Shown here piece by piece: positions 44,446-53,001 of a stretch of DNA of 64,000 bases. The position numbers and the translations under genes were made by a program. A model generated the notes under the pieces. It did no database searches. It worked only from the letters and a program-made list of their open reading frames with translations, and was not told the DNA's origin. Each line of letters opens with the position of its first letter. The first letter of the stretch is position 1. The DNA is from Hippea jasoniae (lineage in GTDB: Bacteria; Campylobacterota_A; Desulfurellia; Desulfurellales; Hippeaceae), in assembly GCF_000744435.1 (NCBI RefSeq), contig NZ_JQLX01000010.1:62001-126000 (forward strand), read 5' to 3'.

Positions 44446-45405
44446 ATGGACAGATATGAGCCTTTAGAAGAACCTTACACTGGCAGAATTGATGGTGAAA
44501 CACTACCACATCTGCGCTGGCATCAGGTAGTTGAGTTGATAAACCTTGATGAGGAAGAGGATTTATCAAAGGGTTTCTGTATTTTAGGGTTTAAGAGCGA
44601 TAAAGGTGTTAAAAAAAATAAAGGACGCACAGGTGCTTTTTATGGTCCGGATGTTATAAGACAGCAGCTTGCAAGCCTACCTTGGCATTTTGGACGTGTG
44701 AAGATATACGATGCTGGTAATGTGATCTGTGAGGATAGTTTAGAGAATGCTCAAGAGCTATACAGTGGCTATGTTAAAAAGGCGCTTGAAAAGGGTTTGT
44801 TTGTTATAGGTATTGGTGGAGGGCATGAAATAGCGTACGGCTCAATAAACGGCTGGTTTCAGTATAAAAACAGTTTTCCTTTTGTTGTTAATTTTGATGC
44901 ACATTTTGATTTAAGACCCATAGATGATGGAAGAAGTAGCGGCAATTCATTTTCTGCCGTTTATGAGCTAAGCAGGCAGGTGAATAAACCTTTTGACTAC
45001 TTTGCAATTGGTATTCAAAAGGCTGCAAATACACCGTATCTTTACGATGTGGCAAAAAAGATATCCGCAAACTGGATTGAGCTTGATGAAATTATTTTCA
45101 ATACAGCAGGAGCCGTTGAAAAGATAAAGAAAATCTTAAAAGGTGTTAAAAATAGCCATCTAACTATCTGTATGGATGTGTTTGAGGGTTGTCTTGCTGA
45201 GGGTGTGAGTGCCCAGTTGCCGTTTGGTCTTGATAATAAAAGGTTTTTGGAGCTTTTTTACACGGTGCTTGAGTATGGAAATGTGAAAAGTTTTGATATT
45301 GCTGAGGTTGCACCGCCGCTTGAGAGGAGTGTTTTAACATCCAAGCTTGCAGCGCATATTATTTTCAGGCTTGTGGATTTTTTTGTTTCACGAAAGAAAT
45401 TTTAG
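44446..45405 (+). CDS. hutG: Formimidoylglutamase (HutG, arginase family)
   Basis: 319 aa, the same length as Bacillus-type HutG; hydrolyses formimidoylglutamate to glutamate and formamide, the last hut step. Metal ligands: H127 (GGGHE), D151, H153 and D155 (NFDAHFDLR). In the final D-x-D motif the first position is Cys242 (ICMDVFEG), with D244 retained. Agmatinases and arginases have Asp there; I recall Cys in some Gram-positive HutG but could not check. Eight bases after hutH, with a GAGGTGA site. Confidence 0.92.
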   Translation: MDRYEPLEEPYTGRIDGETLPHLRWHQVVELINLDEEEDLSKGFCILGFKSDKGVKKNKGRTGAFYGPDVIRQQLASLPWHFGRVKIYDAGNVICEDSLENAQELYSGYVKKALEKGLFVIGIGGGHEIAYGSINGWFQYKNSFPFVVNFDAHFDLRPIDDGRSSGNSFSAVYELSRQVNKPFDYFAIGIQKAANTPYLYDVAKKISANWIELDEIIFNTAGAVEKIKKILKGVKNSHLTICMDVFEGCLAEGVSAQLPFGLDNKRFLELFYTVLEYGNVKSFDIAEVAPPLERSVLTSKLAAHIIFRLVDFFVSRKKF

Positions 45406-45417
45406 GGGAGGTGATGT

Positions 45418-46554
45418 ATGAAGCGGTTTCTGGCTGTTTTGTTTATGGTTGTGTTTTTAAGCAGCTATGCATATGCCGGTGGGGTTATAAAAATCGGTTT
45501 TTTTGCCCCTTTGACAGGTTTTGCTGCTGCTGATGGTGCAAGTGCAAAACATGGAGCTATGTTGGCTGTTGAAAAAATCAACAACAGCGGCGGTATTTTA
45601 GGCAAAAAGATTAAATTGGTTGTTTACGATGATGCGGTAAGCTCACAGCAGGCAGTTGCCATTGCAAGAAAACTCATTCAGGAGGATAGGGTTGTAGGTG
45701 TTGTTAGCGGCTCTTACTCCACACCGACAAGGGCTTCAGCTCCAATCTATCAGCGTTATCGCATTCCGCTTGTTGTTGCATACGCTACCCATCCCGATAT
45801 TACAAAAGCGGGCAGGTATGTTTTCAGAGTTGGATTTTTAGCAAGGGTTGAAGGTGCTGCTGGTGGTTATCTTGCAACAAAGATTTTGAAGGCTAAAAGA
45901 ATTGCTGTTCTTACAATGAACAACGACTTTGGTGAAGCCTTAAGCAGTGGCTTTATTAAAGAGGCAAAGAAAGAGGGTGCCGAGATTGTTGCGAATTTGA
46001 GCTTTTCTCTGGGCGCAAAGGATATGACACCGTATTTGACAAAGATTAAATCTCTGCATCCCGATTTGATCTACTGCACAGGGTATTACTCCGAAGGTGC
46101 ATTAACGGTTAAACAGGCAAAGCAGCTTGGCATAAAGGCTCGGCTTGTCGGTCAGGAAGGTTTTGACTCACCGATGTTTTTAAAGATCGCAGGTGATGCA
46201 GCAAATGGCGTTATTATAACAACAGATTTAAACAGGGATAGCAAAAGGCCTATTGTTAGGTGGTTTATAAACACCTATAGAAAACAGTTTAATATGGAAC
46301 CGGACATGGTTGGTGCATCAAGCTTTGATGCTGTATATATTCTTGCTAAGGCTATCGAAATGGCAAAAAGCACAGAGCCAGAAAAGATTCAGAAGGCTTT
46401 GGAGAAAATTAAAGACTTTAACGGCGTAACAGGCATTATCAAGGGATTTACAAAACAGGGTGAGGTTATAAAACCTGTTCAGATTCAAAAGGTTGTAAAT
46501 GGTAAATTTAGCTACTTTGGCGTTATAGATAATCCAGCCATCATAACGCCTTAA
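45418..46554 (+). CDS. ABC importer solute-binding protein (LivJ/LivK type), probable histidine receptor
   Basis: 378 aa. Signal peptide about 1-20 (FLAVLFMVVFLSSYAYAG). The type I periplasmic binding fold has IKIGFFAPLTGFAAADGASA, SGGILGKKIKLVVYDDAV and DAVYILAKAIEMAKS. It sits between hutG and hutU and belongs with the permease and ATPase genes at 49838-53001. Ligand inferred to be histidine or urocanate from position; the family also binds branched-chain amino acids. Confidence 0.93.
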   Translation: MKRFLAVLFMVVFLSSYAYAGGVIKIGFFAPLTGFAAADGASAKHGAMLAVEKINNSGGILGKKIKLVVYDDAVSSQQAVAIARKLIQEDRVVGVVSGSYSTPTRASAPIYQRYRIPLVVAYATHPDITKAGRYVFRVGFLARVEGAAGGYLATKILKAKRIAVLTMNNDFGEALSSGFIKEAKKEGAEIVANLSFSLGAKDMTPYLTKIKSLHPDLIYCTGYYSEGALTVKQAKQLGIKARLVGQEGFDSPMFLKIAGDAANGVIITTDLNRDSKRPIVRWFINTYRKQFNMEPDMVGASSFDAVYILAKAIEMAKSTEPEKIQKALEKIKDFNGVTGIIKGFTKQGEVIKPVQIQKVVNGKFSYFGVIDNPAIITP

Positions 46555-46560
46555 ATGGAA

Positions 46561-46585
46561 AGGGGGCCTGCCCCCCTTATTTTTT
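46561..46585 (+). terminator. Attenuator-like hairpin inside the hut operon
   Basis: AGGGGG, a five-base loop, CCCCCT, then TATTTTTT, just after the binding-protein gene. Downstream genes have no separate promoter that I can see, so this is probably a partial terminator that keeps binding protein in excess. Confidence 0.7.
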
Positions 46586-46597
46586 GGGAGGTAGAAG

Positions 46598-48604
46598 ATG
46601 GACAAAAGAATAGAAATTATGATTGATGAGATACCTGATTATCCAGAATTTGTGGAGGGTATAAGAAGGGCGCCTGCAAGGTATTTTAACCTTAACAAAT
46701 ATCAAACAAAATTGGCTCTAAAGAATGCACTAAGATATATACCAAAAGAGTATCATGAAAAACTTGCTGTTGAATTTTTAGATGAGTTAATAACCCGTGG
46801 CAGAATTTACGGTTATCGTTTTAGACCATACGGCAGAATCTGGGGTAAACCAATCGATCAATACGAAGGCAATACTCTTGAAGGCAAAGCCTTTCAGGTA
46901 ATGATAGATAACAATTTAGATTTTGAGATAGCGTTGTATCCTTATGAGCTTGTTACCTATGGCGAGACAGGTCAGGTGTTTCAAAACTGGATGCAGTATA
47001 GGCTGGTTAAGAAGTATTTAGAGATTATGAACGATGAGCAAACACTTGTGATTATGTCGGGTCATCCGCTGGGATTGTTTCCATCACATAAAGACTCACC
47101 GCGGGTGATTATCACAAACTCGATGATGGTTGGTATGTTTGATAATCCTTCAGATTGGCATATTGCCGCCCAGCTTGGTGTGGCAAATTACGGCCAGATG
47201 ACAGCAGGCGGCTGGATGTATATAGGACCGCAGGGCATTGTTCATGGCACTTACATCACTATTTTAAATGCAGCCCGCTTATTCTTAAATGTTCCCTGGA
47301 ATGAAGATTTGAGAGGTCATTTATTTGTAAGTAGCGGGCTTGGTGGTATGAGTGGAGCACAGGCAAAAGCGATCGAAATAGCAGGTGGTGTGGGAATTAT
47401 TGCTGAGGTTGACTACTCACGAATTGAAACCCGCTATAAGCAGGGATGGGTCAGCAAGATCACAGATTCACTGGATGAGGCATTTGATATAGCCAGGCAA
47501 CATATAAACAACGGCAAACCGATTTCTATAGCATATCACGGCAATGTTGTGGATCTGCTTGAATATATGGTTGATAAAGATATAAAACCTGAGCTTTTAA
47601 GCGATCAAACATCATGCCATGTGCCTTATGAGGGTGGATATATACCTCAAGGGTTAACGCTTGATGAGGCGCGAAAGATGATAAAAGAAGACCATGCTAA
47701 GTTTGTTGAGTATGTAAATAGATCTTTAAGAAAACATTTTGAGCTGATAAAGATATTGCACCAAAGGGGTGGTTATTTCTGGGATTACGGCAATAGCTTC
47801 TTAAAGGCTGTCTTTGATGCAGGTGTCAAAGAGGTTGCAAAAAACGGCGTTGATACATCTGAAGGATTTATTTTCCCATCCTATGTTGAGGATATTATGG
47901 GACCGTTATATTTTGATTACGGGTATGGTCCTTTTAGATGGGTGTGTTTATCAGGCAGGCATAAAGACCTTATAAAGACAGACAAAGCAGCAGCCGAAAT
48001 TATAGATCCCAACCGCAGAATGCAGGATAGGGATAACCATCACTGGATTGTTAATGCAGAGAAGAACAATTTAGTTGTGGGTACGCAGGCAAGGATTCTC
48101 TATGCTGATGCTGCAGAAAGGGTGAAGATAGCGCTTAAGTTTAACGAGATGGTAAGAAACGGTGAGATAGGTCCTGTGATGCTTGGCAGGGATCATCACG
48201 ATACAGGTGGCACAGACTCACCGTTTAGAGAGACGGCAAATATCAAGGATGGTAGCAACATTATGGCTGATATGGCGGTGCATTGTTTTGCAGGCAATGC
48301 TGCACGAGGGATGAGTATGGTTGTGCTATCAAACGGTGGCGGTGTGGGTATAGGAAAAGCCATAAACGGTGGATTTGGCCTTGTGCTGGATGGTTCAAAA
48401 AGAAAGGATGAAATTATCAAAAAAGCGCTTGAATGGGATGTTATGGTAGGCGTTGGAAGAAGAAATTGGGCAAGAAATAAAAACGCAATGGATGTTGTAA
48501 AAGAATACAACTCAGTTTCAGATGGTTATATTACAATGCCGCAGATAGCAGATGATGATTTAATTGATGGGATTGTAAACAGTAAACTCAAGGAGTCAGA
48601 GTAA
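46598..48604 (+). CDS. hutU: Urocanate hydratase (long form)
   Basis: 668 aa; hydrates urocanate to imidazolone propionate using tightly bound NAD+. Family signatures: YGRIWGKPIDQYEGNTLEGK, AAQLGVANYGQMTAGGWMYI and HLFVSSGLGGMSGAQAKAIE (NAD loop), and GRDHHDTGGTDSPFRET near the C-terminus. Longer than the ~555-aa Pseudomonas type, matching the long urocanase subgroup. GGGAGG precedes ATG 46598. Its stop shares one base with hutI. Confidence 0.97.
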   Translation: MDKRIEIMIDEIPDYPEFVEGIRRAPARYFNLNKYQTKLALKNALRYIPKEYHEKLAVEFLDELITRGRIYGYRFRPYGRIWGKPIDQYEGNTLEGKAFQVMIDNNLDFEIALYPYELVTYGETGQVFQNWMQYRLVKKYLEIMNDEQTLVIMSGHPLGLFPSHKDSPRVIITNSMMVGMFDNPSDWHIAAQLGVANYGQMTAGGWMYIGPQGIVHGTYITILNAARLFLNVPWNEDLRGHLFVSSGLGGMSGAQAKAIEIAGGVGIIAEVDYSRIETRYKQGWVSKITDSLDEAFDIARQHINNGKPISIAYHGNVVDLLEYMVDKDIKPELLSDQTSCHVPYEGGYIPQGLTLDEARKMIKEDHAKFVEYVNRSLRKHFELIKILHQRGGYFWDYGNSFLKAVFDAGVKEVAKNGVDTSEGFIFPSYVEDIMGPLYFDYGYGPFRWVCLSGRHKDLIKTDKAAAEIIDPNRRMQDRDNHHWIVNAEKNNLVVGTQARILYADAAERVKIALKFNEMVRNGEIGPVMLGRDHHDTGGTDSPFRETANIKDGSNIMADMAVHCFAGNAARGMSMVVLSNGGGVGIGKAINGGFGLVLDGSKRKDEIIKKALEWDVMVGVGRRNWARNKNAMDVVKEYNSVSDGYITMPQIADDDLIDGIVNSKLKESE

Positions 48605-49860
48605 TGATAGATTTGCTTGTTGTAGGCGCAAATCTTTATACCTTGAGGGATTATGGACATCCAAGAAAAAAAGAGGAGCTCAAAGATTTAGGCTTTATTG
48701 AAAACGGTGGAATTGCTGTAGAAAACGGTATTATCGTTGATGTGGACAGAAGCGATGTTTTGAAAGAAAAATACAAAGCAAAAGAGGTGATTGATGTAGA
48801 GGGCAGGGCGGTATTGCCAGGCTTTGTTGACCCTCACACACATGCTGTTTTTGCTGGAACAAGAGAAAACGAATTTTTGATGCGTCTTGAGGGTAAAAGT
48901 TACCTTGAGATTTTAGAGGCTGGCGGTGGTATCCTATCAACGCTTAAAAAAGTCAGAGAGTCAAGTATAGATGATCTGATTAAAGGATTGCAAAAAAGGG
49001 TTGAGCTGTTTTTTGAGTGGGGCACTACCACATTTGAGGCAAAAAGCGGATATGGGTTGAATTTTGAGGCCGAAATCAAGCAGCTTGAGGCTATAAAGAG
49101 AGTAAACGAAACAACGACAGCAGAGATTGTGTCAACATTTATTGGAGCTCATGCGATTCCTGAGGAGTTTAAGGGCAATACCGATGGTTATGTGGATGAA
49201 GTTATAAACAAGATGCTACCTTATGTTGCACAGAATAATCTGGCGGAGTTTGTGGATGTTTTCTGCGAGAAGGGTGTTTTTGATGTTGAGCAGAGTTATA
49301 GGATTCTAAGAGCTGCCATTGAGTTAGGTTTGAAAGCTAAGATCCATGCAGATGAGATAGAGGCGATCGGTTGTAGTGAGCTTGCCTTTAGACTACCGAT
49401 GGTAAGCTGCGATCATCTTTTGAAGATTACAGATAAAGGCATCGAGGCGATGAAGCAGGCAGGCGCCATTGCAACGCTTTTGCCAGGTACTGCCTTTAGC
49501 CTGAAAGAACCATTTGCTGATGCCCGCAGGATTATCGAGGCTTCGATTCCTGTTGCTATTGCAACAGATTGCAACCCCGGCAGCTCTTATACTGAATCGA
49601 TGCCTGCAATTATAACACTTGCCGTTTTAGGTATGGATATGATGCCTCAGGAGGCTATAGCCGCTGCTACAATAAATGCTGCTTATGCTATAGGCAGGGC
49701 AGATAGAGTTGGTAGCATAGATGTATCAAAACAGGCCGATTTTATAGTGCTTAACGAATCAAGTTATCTGTTTATTCCCTATCATTACGGGGTTAATCCT
49801 GTTTTTAAAACATTCAAGAAAGGAAGGCTAACTAAGCATGCTTCTGCAGCAGCTGATTAA
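48604..49860 (+). CDS. hutI: Imidazolonepropionase
   Basis: 418-aa amidohydrolase that opens imidazolone propionate to formimidoylglutamate. Metal HxH in FVDPHTHAVFAGTRENEF, substrate motif EAGGGILSTLKKVRE, then KIHADEIEAIG, VSCDHLL and ATDCNPGSSYTESMP. Overlaps hutU by one base and the permease by 23 bases. Confidence 0.97.
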   Translation: MIDLLVVGANLYTLRDYGHPRKKEELKDLGFIENGGIAVENGIIVDVDRSDVLKEKYKAKEVIDVEGRAVLPGFVDPHTHAVFAGTRENEFLMRLEGKSYLEILEAGGGILSTLKKVRESSIDDLIKGLQKRVELFFEWGTTTFEAKSGYGLNFEAEIKQLEAIKRVNETTTAEIVSTFIGAHAIPEEFKGNTDGYVDEVINKMLPYVAQNNLAEFVDVFCEKGVFDVEQSYRILRAAIELGLKAKIHADEIEAIGCSELAFRLPMVSCDHLLKITDKGIEAMKQAGAIATLLPGTAFSLKEPFADARRIIEASIPVAIATDCNPGSSYTESMPAIITLAVLGMDMMPQEAIAAATINAAYAIGRADRVGSIDVSKQADFIVLNESSYLFIPYHYGVNPVFKTFKKGRLTKHASAAAD

Positions 49861-50713
49861 CGGTTTGACCATAGGGGGTGTTTATGCCCTCATTGCTATG
49901 GGTCTTGCGCTTGTGTATGGCATTTTGAGGATTATCCATGTGGCGCATGCGGGTGTTTATGTGGTTGGTGCATATAGCGGTCTTTATGGGTTTTATCTAA
50001 CGCATAGTCTGATTGTTGCAGCTGTTTTTTCTGTTGTTTCTGCTGTTGTTGTGGGTGTTTTGATCGAGGTTTTTATCTATCTACCGCTAATAGGCTTTTC
50101 TCCTTTGATTTCTCTAATTGCAAGCATAGGCGTATTTATCTCAATTGAAGAGGGCATAAGGCTTATCTTTGGGCCGTATATCAAATCGTTTCCAGCTGAC
50201 ACCTTAAGCGGTGTTTTAAGCTTTGGTAGTATTACAATAAGCAAGGTGCAACTGTTTGTTTTGCTGCTTAGTATTGCATCGATTGCTGTTATCTGGTTTG
50301 TTACAAACAAAACAAAGTTTGGATTGATTTTAAAGGCTGTTTCTGAGGATATGGAGTTAGCTGAGAGCTTTTCGATTAATTCAAAAAAGGTTTTGATGTA
50401 TGCATTTGCCTTTGGCTCGGCATTTGCAGGTCTTGCAGGTTTACTTGTGGGGTTGTATTTTAACAGTGTTTATCCCTCCATGGGCGATGTACCTGCATAT
50501 AAATCGCTTGCCATAATCGTTGTTGGTGGCATGAGCAATATCTGGGGTGCATTTGTGGCGGCACTGCTTATCGGTATTGTTGAGGCATTCAGTGTGGGTG
50601 TGTTTAATTTACCACTACCAAGGGATTCTATCGCTTTTATCTTTATGGTCATAGTATTGATGGTAAAGCCTCAGGGTATCATGGATATATTTTCAAAGAG
50701 GGTGGGCAGGTGA
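49838..50713 (+). CDS. Branched-chain-type ABC importer permease (LivH family)
   Basis: 291 aa with about eight helices. NGLTIGGVYALIAMGLALVYGILRIIHVAHAG is split by the typical LivH glycine-rich start. GGMSNIWGAFVAALLIGIVE near residue 225 is the ATPase-contact region. It begins inside hutI and is followed by the LivM-type partner with a 4-base overlap, so it is part of the hut transcription unit. Confidence 0.93.
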   Translation: MLLQQLINGLTIGGVYALIAMGLALVYGILRIIHVAHAGVYVVGAYSGLYGFYLTHSLIVAAVFSVVSAVVVGVLIEVFIYLPLIGFSPLISLIASIGVFISIEEGIRLIFGPYIKSFPADTLSGVLSFGSITISKVQLFVLLLSIASIAVIWFVTNKTKFGLILKAVSEDMELAESFSINSKKVLMYAFAFGSAFAGLAGLLVGLYFNSVYPSMGDVPAYKSLAIIVVGGMSNIWGAFVAALLIGIVEAFSVGVFNLPLPRDSIAFIFMVIVLMVKPQGIMDIFSKRVGR

Positions 50714-51576
50714 GTGGCTATATCGTTACTCTTTTGATAACAATAGGGATTTATATGATTCTTGCGTTGAGTTTGAATATTATTGTGGGCTATGCAGGGC
50801 AGGTGTCTTTGGGGCATGCAGCATTCTGGGCGATAGGTGCATACAGCTTTGCCATTCTCACCACAAAATACGGTATTGGCTTTATTGAGGCTGCATTTTT
50901 AGCCGTATTGATTACAACTGTTGTGGGTATATTTCTTGGTCTGCCCAGCTTGAGGGTGTCTGAGGATTTTCTTGCCATCACAACAATAGGCATAAATTTT
51001 ATTGCCTACGGCGTTTTTAATACCTTTAATTATTTTGGCGGTGCAATGGGTATTGGAAATATACCTTTTATTCAGATAGGCGCAAATCCCGTCTCAAACT
51101 TTACATTTATGATTATCACTTACCTGTTTGTGGTTGTTGTAATAGCTGTAAGTTATGCAATTAAGCGCTCATGGTGTGGGCTTGCTATTTTTTCCATAAA
51201 AGACGATGAAAAGGCAGCTTCAAGTTGTGGTGTTTCGCCGTTTATTTTTAAATTGATAGCCTTTGCTATAGGCTCAGCGTTTGCAGGTATTGCAGGTGTA
51301 TTATACAGCAGCTTTATGGGTTTTATCAGTGCGGGTGATTTTTCATTTGCCGTTTCTATTACCATTCTTGCAATGGTTGTAATTGGTGGAGAAGGCACTA
51401 TTATTGGTCCTATCTTTGGTGCGGTGCTGCTTGTTTTGCTACCAGAGATTTTTAGACCAATCCATAGCTATAGAATGCTTCTGTATGGTTTGATGCTTGT
51501 TGTCATGATGCGGTTTCAGCCAAAAGGGTTTTTTGCTAAAGAGGGAGTTGTATGGAAGCTTTTGAGAAAATCCTAA
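50710..51576 (+). CDS. Branched-chain-type ABC importer permease (LivM family)
   Basis: 288 aa, about eight to nine helices. The LivM motif is ALSLNIIVGYAGQVSLGHAAFWAIG near the N-terminus (broken here only by the loop), with EGTIIGPIFGAVLLVLLPE near the C-terminus. The GTG start at 50710 overlaps the LivH stop. Forms the channel with LivH. Confidence 0.93.
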   Translation: MSGYIVTLLITIGIYMILALSLNIIVGYAGQVSLGHAAFWAIGAYSFAILTTKYGIGFIEAAFLAVLITTVVGIFLGLPSLRVSEDFLAITTIGINFIAYGVFNTFNYFGGAMGIGNIPFIQIGANPVSNFTFMIITYLFVVVVIAVSYAIKRSWCGLAIFSIKDDEKAASSCGVSPFIFKLIAFAIGSAFAGIAGVLYSSFMGFISAGDFSFAVSITILAMVVIGGEGTIIGPIFGAVLLVLLPEIFRPIHSYRMLLYGLMLVVMMRFQPKGFFAKEGVVWKLLRKS

Positions 51577-52313
51577 CAGTTGATAATATTGTTGTTGATT
51601 TTGGCGGTTTAAGAGCAATAGACGGTGTCAGCTTTTCGGTTGATAAAGAAAAGATATTTGGCATTATTGGGCCAAACGGTGCAGGTAAAACCACGCTGTT
51701 TAATGTTATAAGTGGCCATTTAAAGCCCACTTCAGGCAGGGTGTTTTTTAGAGGTGTTGATGTAGGTTCTTTTTCTGCATACAGGCTTGCAAGAATGGGC
51801 ATAGGGCGCACATTTCAACTTGTAAGGCCTTTTGGTTCGATGAGCGTTGAGGAGAATGTTTTTGTGGCATACGGCGTGAGGTTTTATTACTCTGCAAAAG
51901 TGTTTGAGAGGTTTAAGAAGAAAAAGTATATCGAAAATGTAGAAAGGATTTTAGAGCTTACAGGTCTGATTGAATTTAAAGATAAAATTGCATCAAAACT
52001 ACCGCTTGGTTATCAAAGAAGGCTTGAGATAGCGAGGGCTTTAGCCGTTAATCCTTCACTATTGCTGTTGGATGAGTCTTTTTCTGGCTTGAGTTTTTCT
52101 GAGATTGATAGTTTGAAATTATTACTCAGAGAAATTAATAAAGAAGGTATCACTGTTTTGTTGATTGAGCATAATATGCCTGTTGTTATGGATTTGTGTA
52201 GCGAGGTTGTTGTTGTCAATTACGGCAAAAAGATTGCTCAGGGCTCCCCAGAAGAGGTTGCATCAAACCCCGTTGTGATAGAAGCATATCTTGGAAGGAA
52301 AAGCCATGCTTAA
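51552..52313 (+). CDS. Branched-chain-type ABC importer ATPase (LivG family)
   Basis: 253 aa. Walker A IGPNGAGKTTLFNVI, LivG-specific ARMGIGRTFQLVRPF, signature LPLGYQRRLEIARAL (degenerate LSGGQ), Walker B LLLLDESFSGL with Glu/Ser in place of the usual Glu-Pro, and H-loop EHNMPVVMDL. The weak signature and Walker B end are usual variants in this clade. Overlaps LivM by 25 bases. Confidence 0.93.
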   Translation: MEAFEKILTVDNIVVDFGGLRAIDGVSFSVDKEKIFGIIGPNGAGKTTLFNVISGHLKPTSGRVFFRGVDVGSFSAYRLARMGIGRTFQLVRPFGSMSVEENVFVAYGVRFYYSAKVFERFKKKKYIENVERILELTGLIEFKDKIASKLPLGYQRRLEIARALAVNPSLLLLDESFSGLSFSEIDSLKLLLREINKEGITVLLIEHNMPVVMDLCSEVVVVNYGKKIAQGSPEEVASNPVVIEAYLGRKSHA

Positions 52314-53001
52314 GATAGAAAATTTGCATGTAAGCTACGGCTCTATCAAAGCCTTAAGAGGTGTTGGTGTTGAGGTTAAAAAGAACAGCTGCACTGCGAT
52401 AATCGGTGCAAACGGTGCTGGTAAAACAACGCTTATTAAGGCCATTATGGGCATTGTAGCAAATCAAGAAGGAGCTATTTTCTTTAAAAATAACGATATA
52501 ACAAAACTGCCCACATTCAAAAGAGCTTCTTTAGGAATTGCCGTTGTGCCAGAAGGCGCACGTGTATTTGGCAGATTAACGGTTGAGGAAAATTTAAAAA
52601 TAGGGGGATATAGACTAAATAGTCCGCTAAAATTTGATTATGTGTATAAGCTTTTTCCTCGCCTTAAGGAAAGACGTTTTCAGCTTGCTGGCACCCTAAG
52701 TGGTGGTGAAAGACAGATGCTTTCAATCGCACGAGCTTTGATGTCTAAGCCGGATATCTTGCTTATAGATGAGGTTTCTCTGGGTCTTATGCCCAAGCTG
52801 GTTGATGAGGTTTTTGATGTTATAAAAGAGCTAAAAAATAGCGGAATAACGATATTTTTAGCTGAGCAGAATGCACATAAGGCAGCCGAGGTTGCAGACT
52901 ATCTTTATGTGATGGAGCTTGGAAGAATTATTAGAAAAGGAAAAAGTGATGTTTTGCTAAATAACGAAGAACTAAGAAGGGCTTATCTTGGTTTAGCTTA
53001 A
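52306..53001 (+). CDS. Branched-chain-type ABC importer ATPase (LivF family)
   Basis: 231 aa. Walker A IGANGAGKTTLIKAI, VPEGARVFGRLTVEENL typical of LivF, signature LSGGERQMLSIARAL, Walker B ILLIDEVSLGL, H-loop EQNAHKA. ATG 52306 has a GGAAGG site; the last hut-operon gene. Its 3' end overlaps the convergent sensor-kinase gene by 9 bases. Confidence 0.93.
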   Translation: MLKIENLHVSYGSIKALRGVGVEVKKNSCTAIIGANGAGKTTLIKAIMGIVANQEGAIFFKNNDITKLPTFKRASLGIAVVPEGARVFGRLTVEENLKIGGYRLNSPLKFDYVYKLFPRLKERRFQLAGTLSGGERQMLSIARALMSKPDILLIDEVSLGLMPKLVDEVFDVIKELKNSGITIFLAEQNAHKAAEVADYLYVMELGRIIRKGKSDVLLNNEELRRAYLGLA

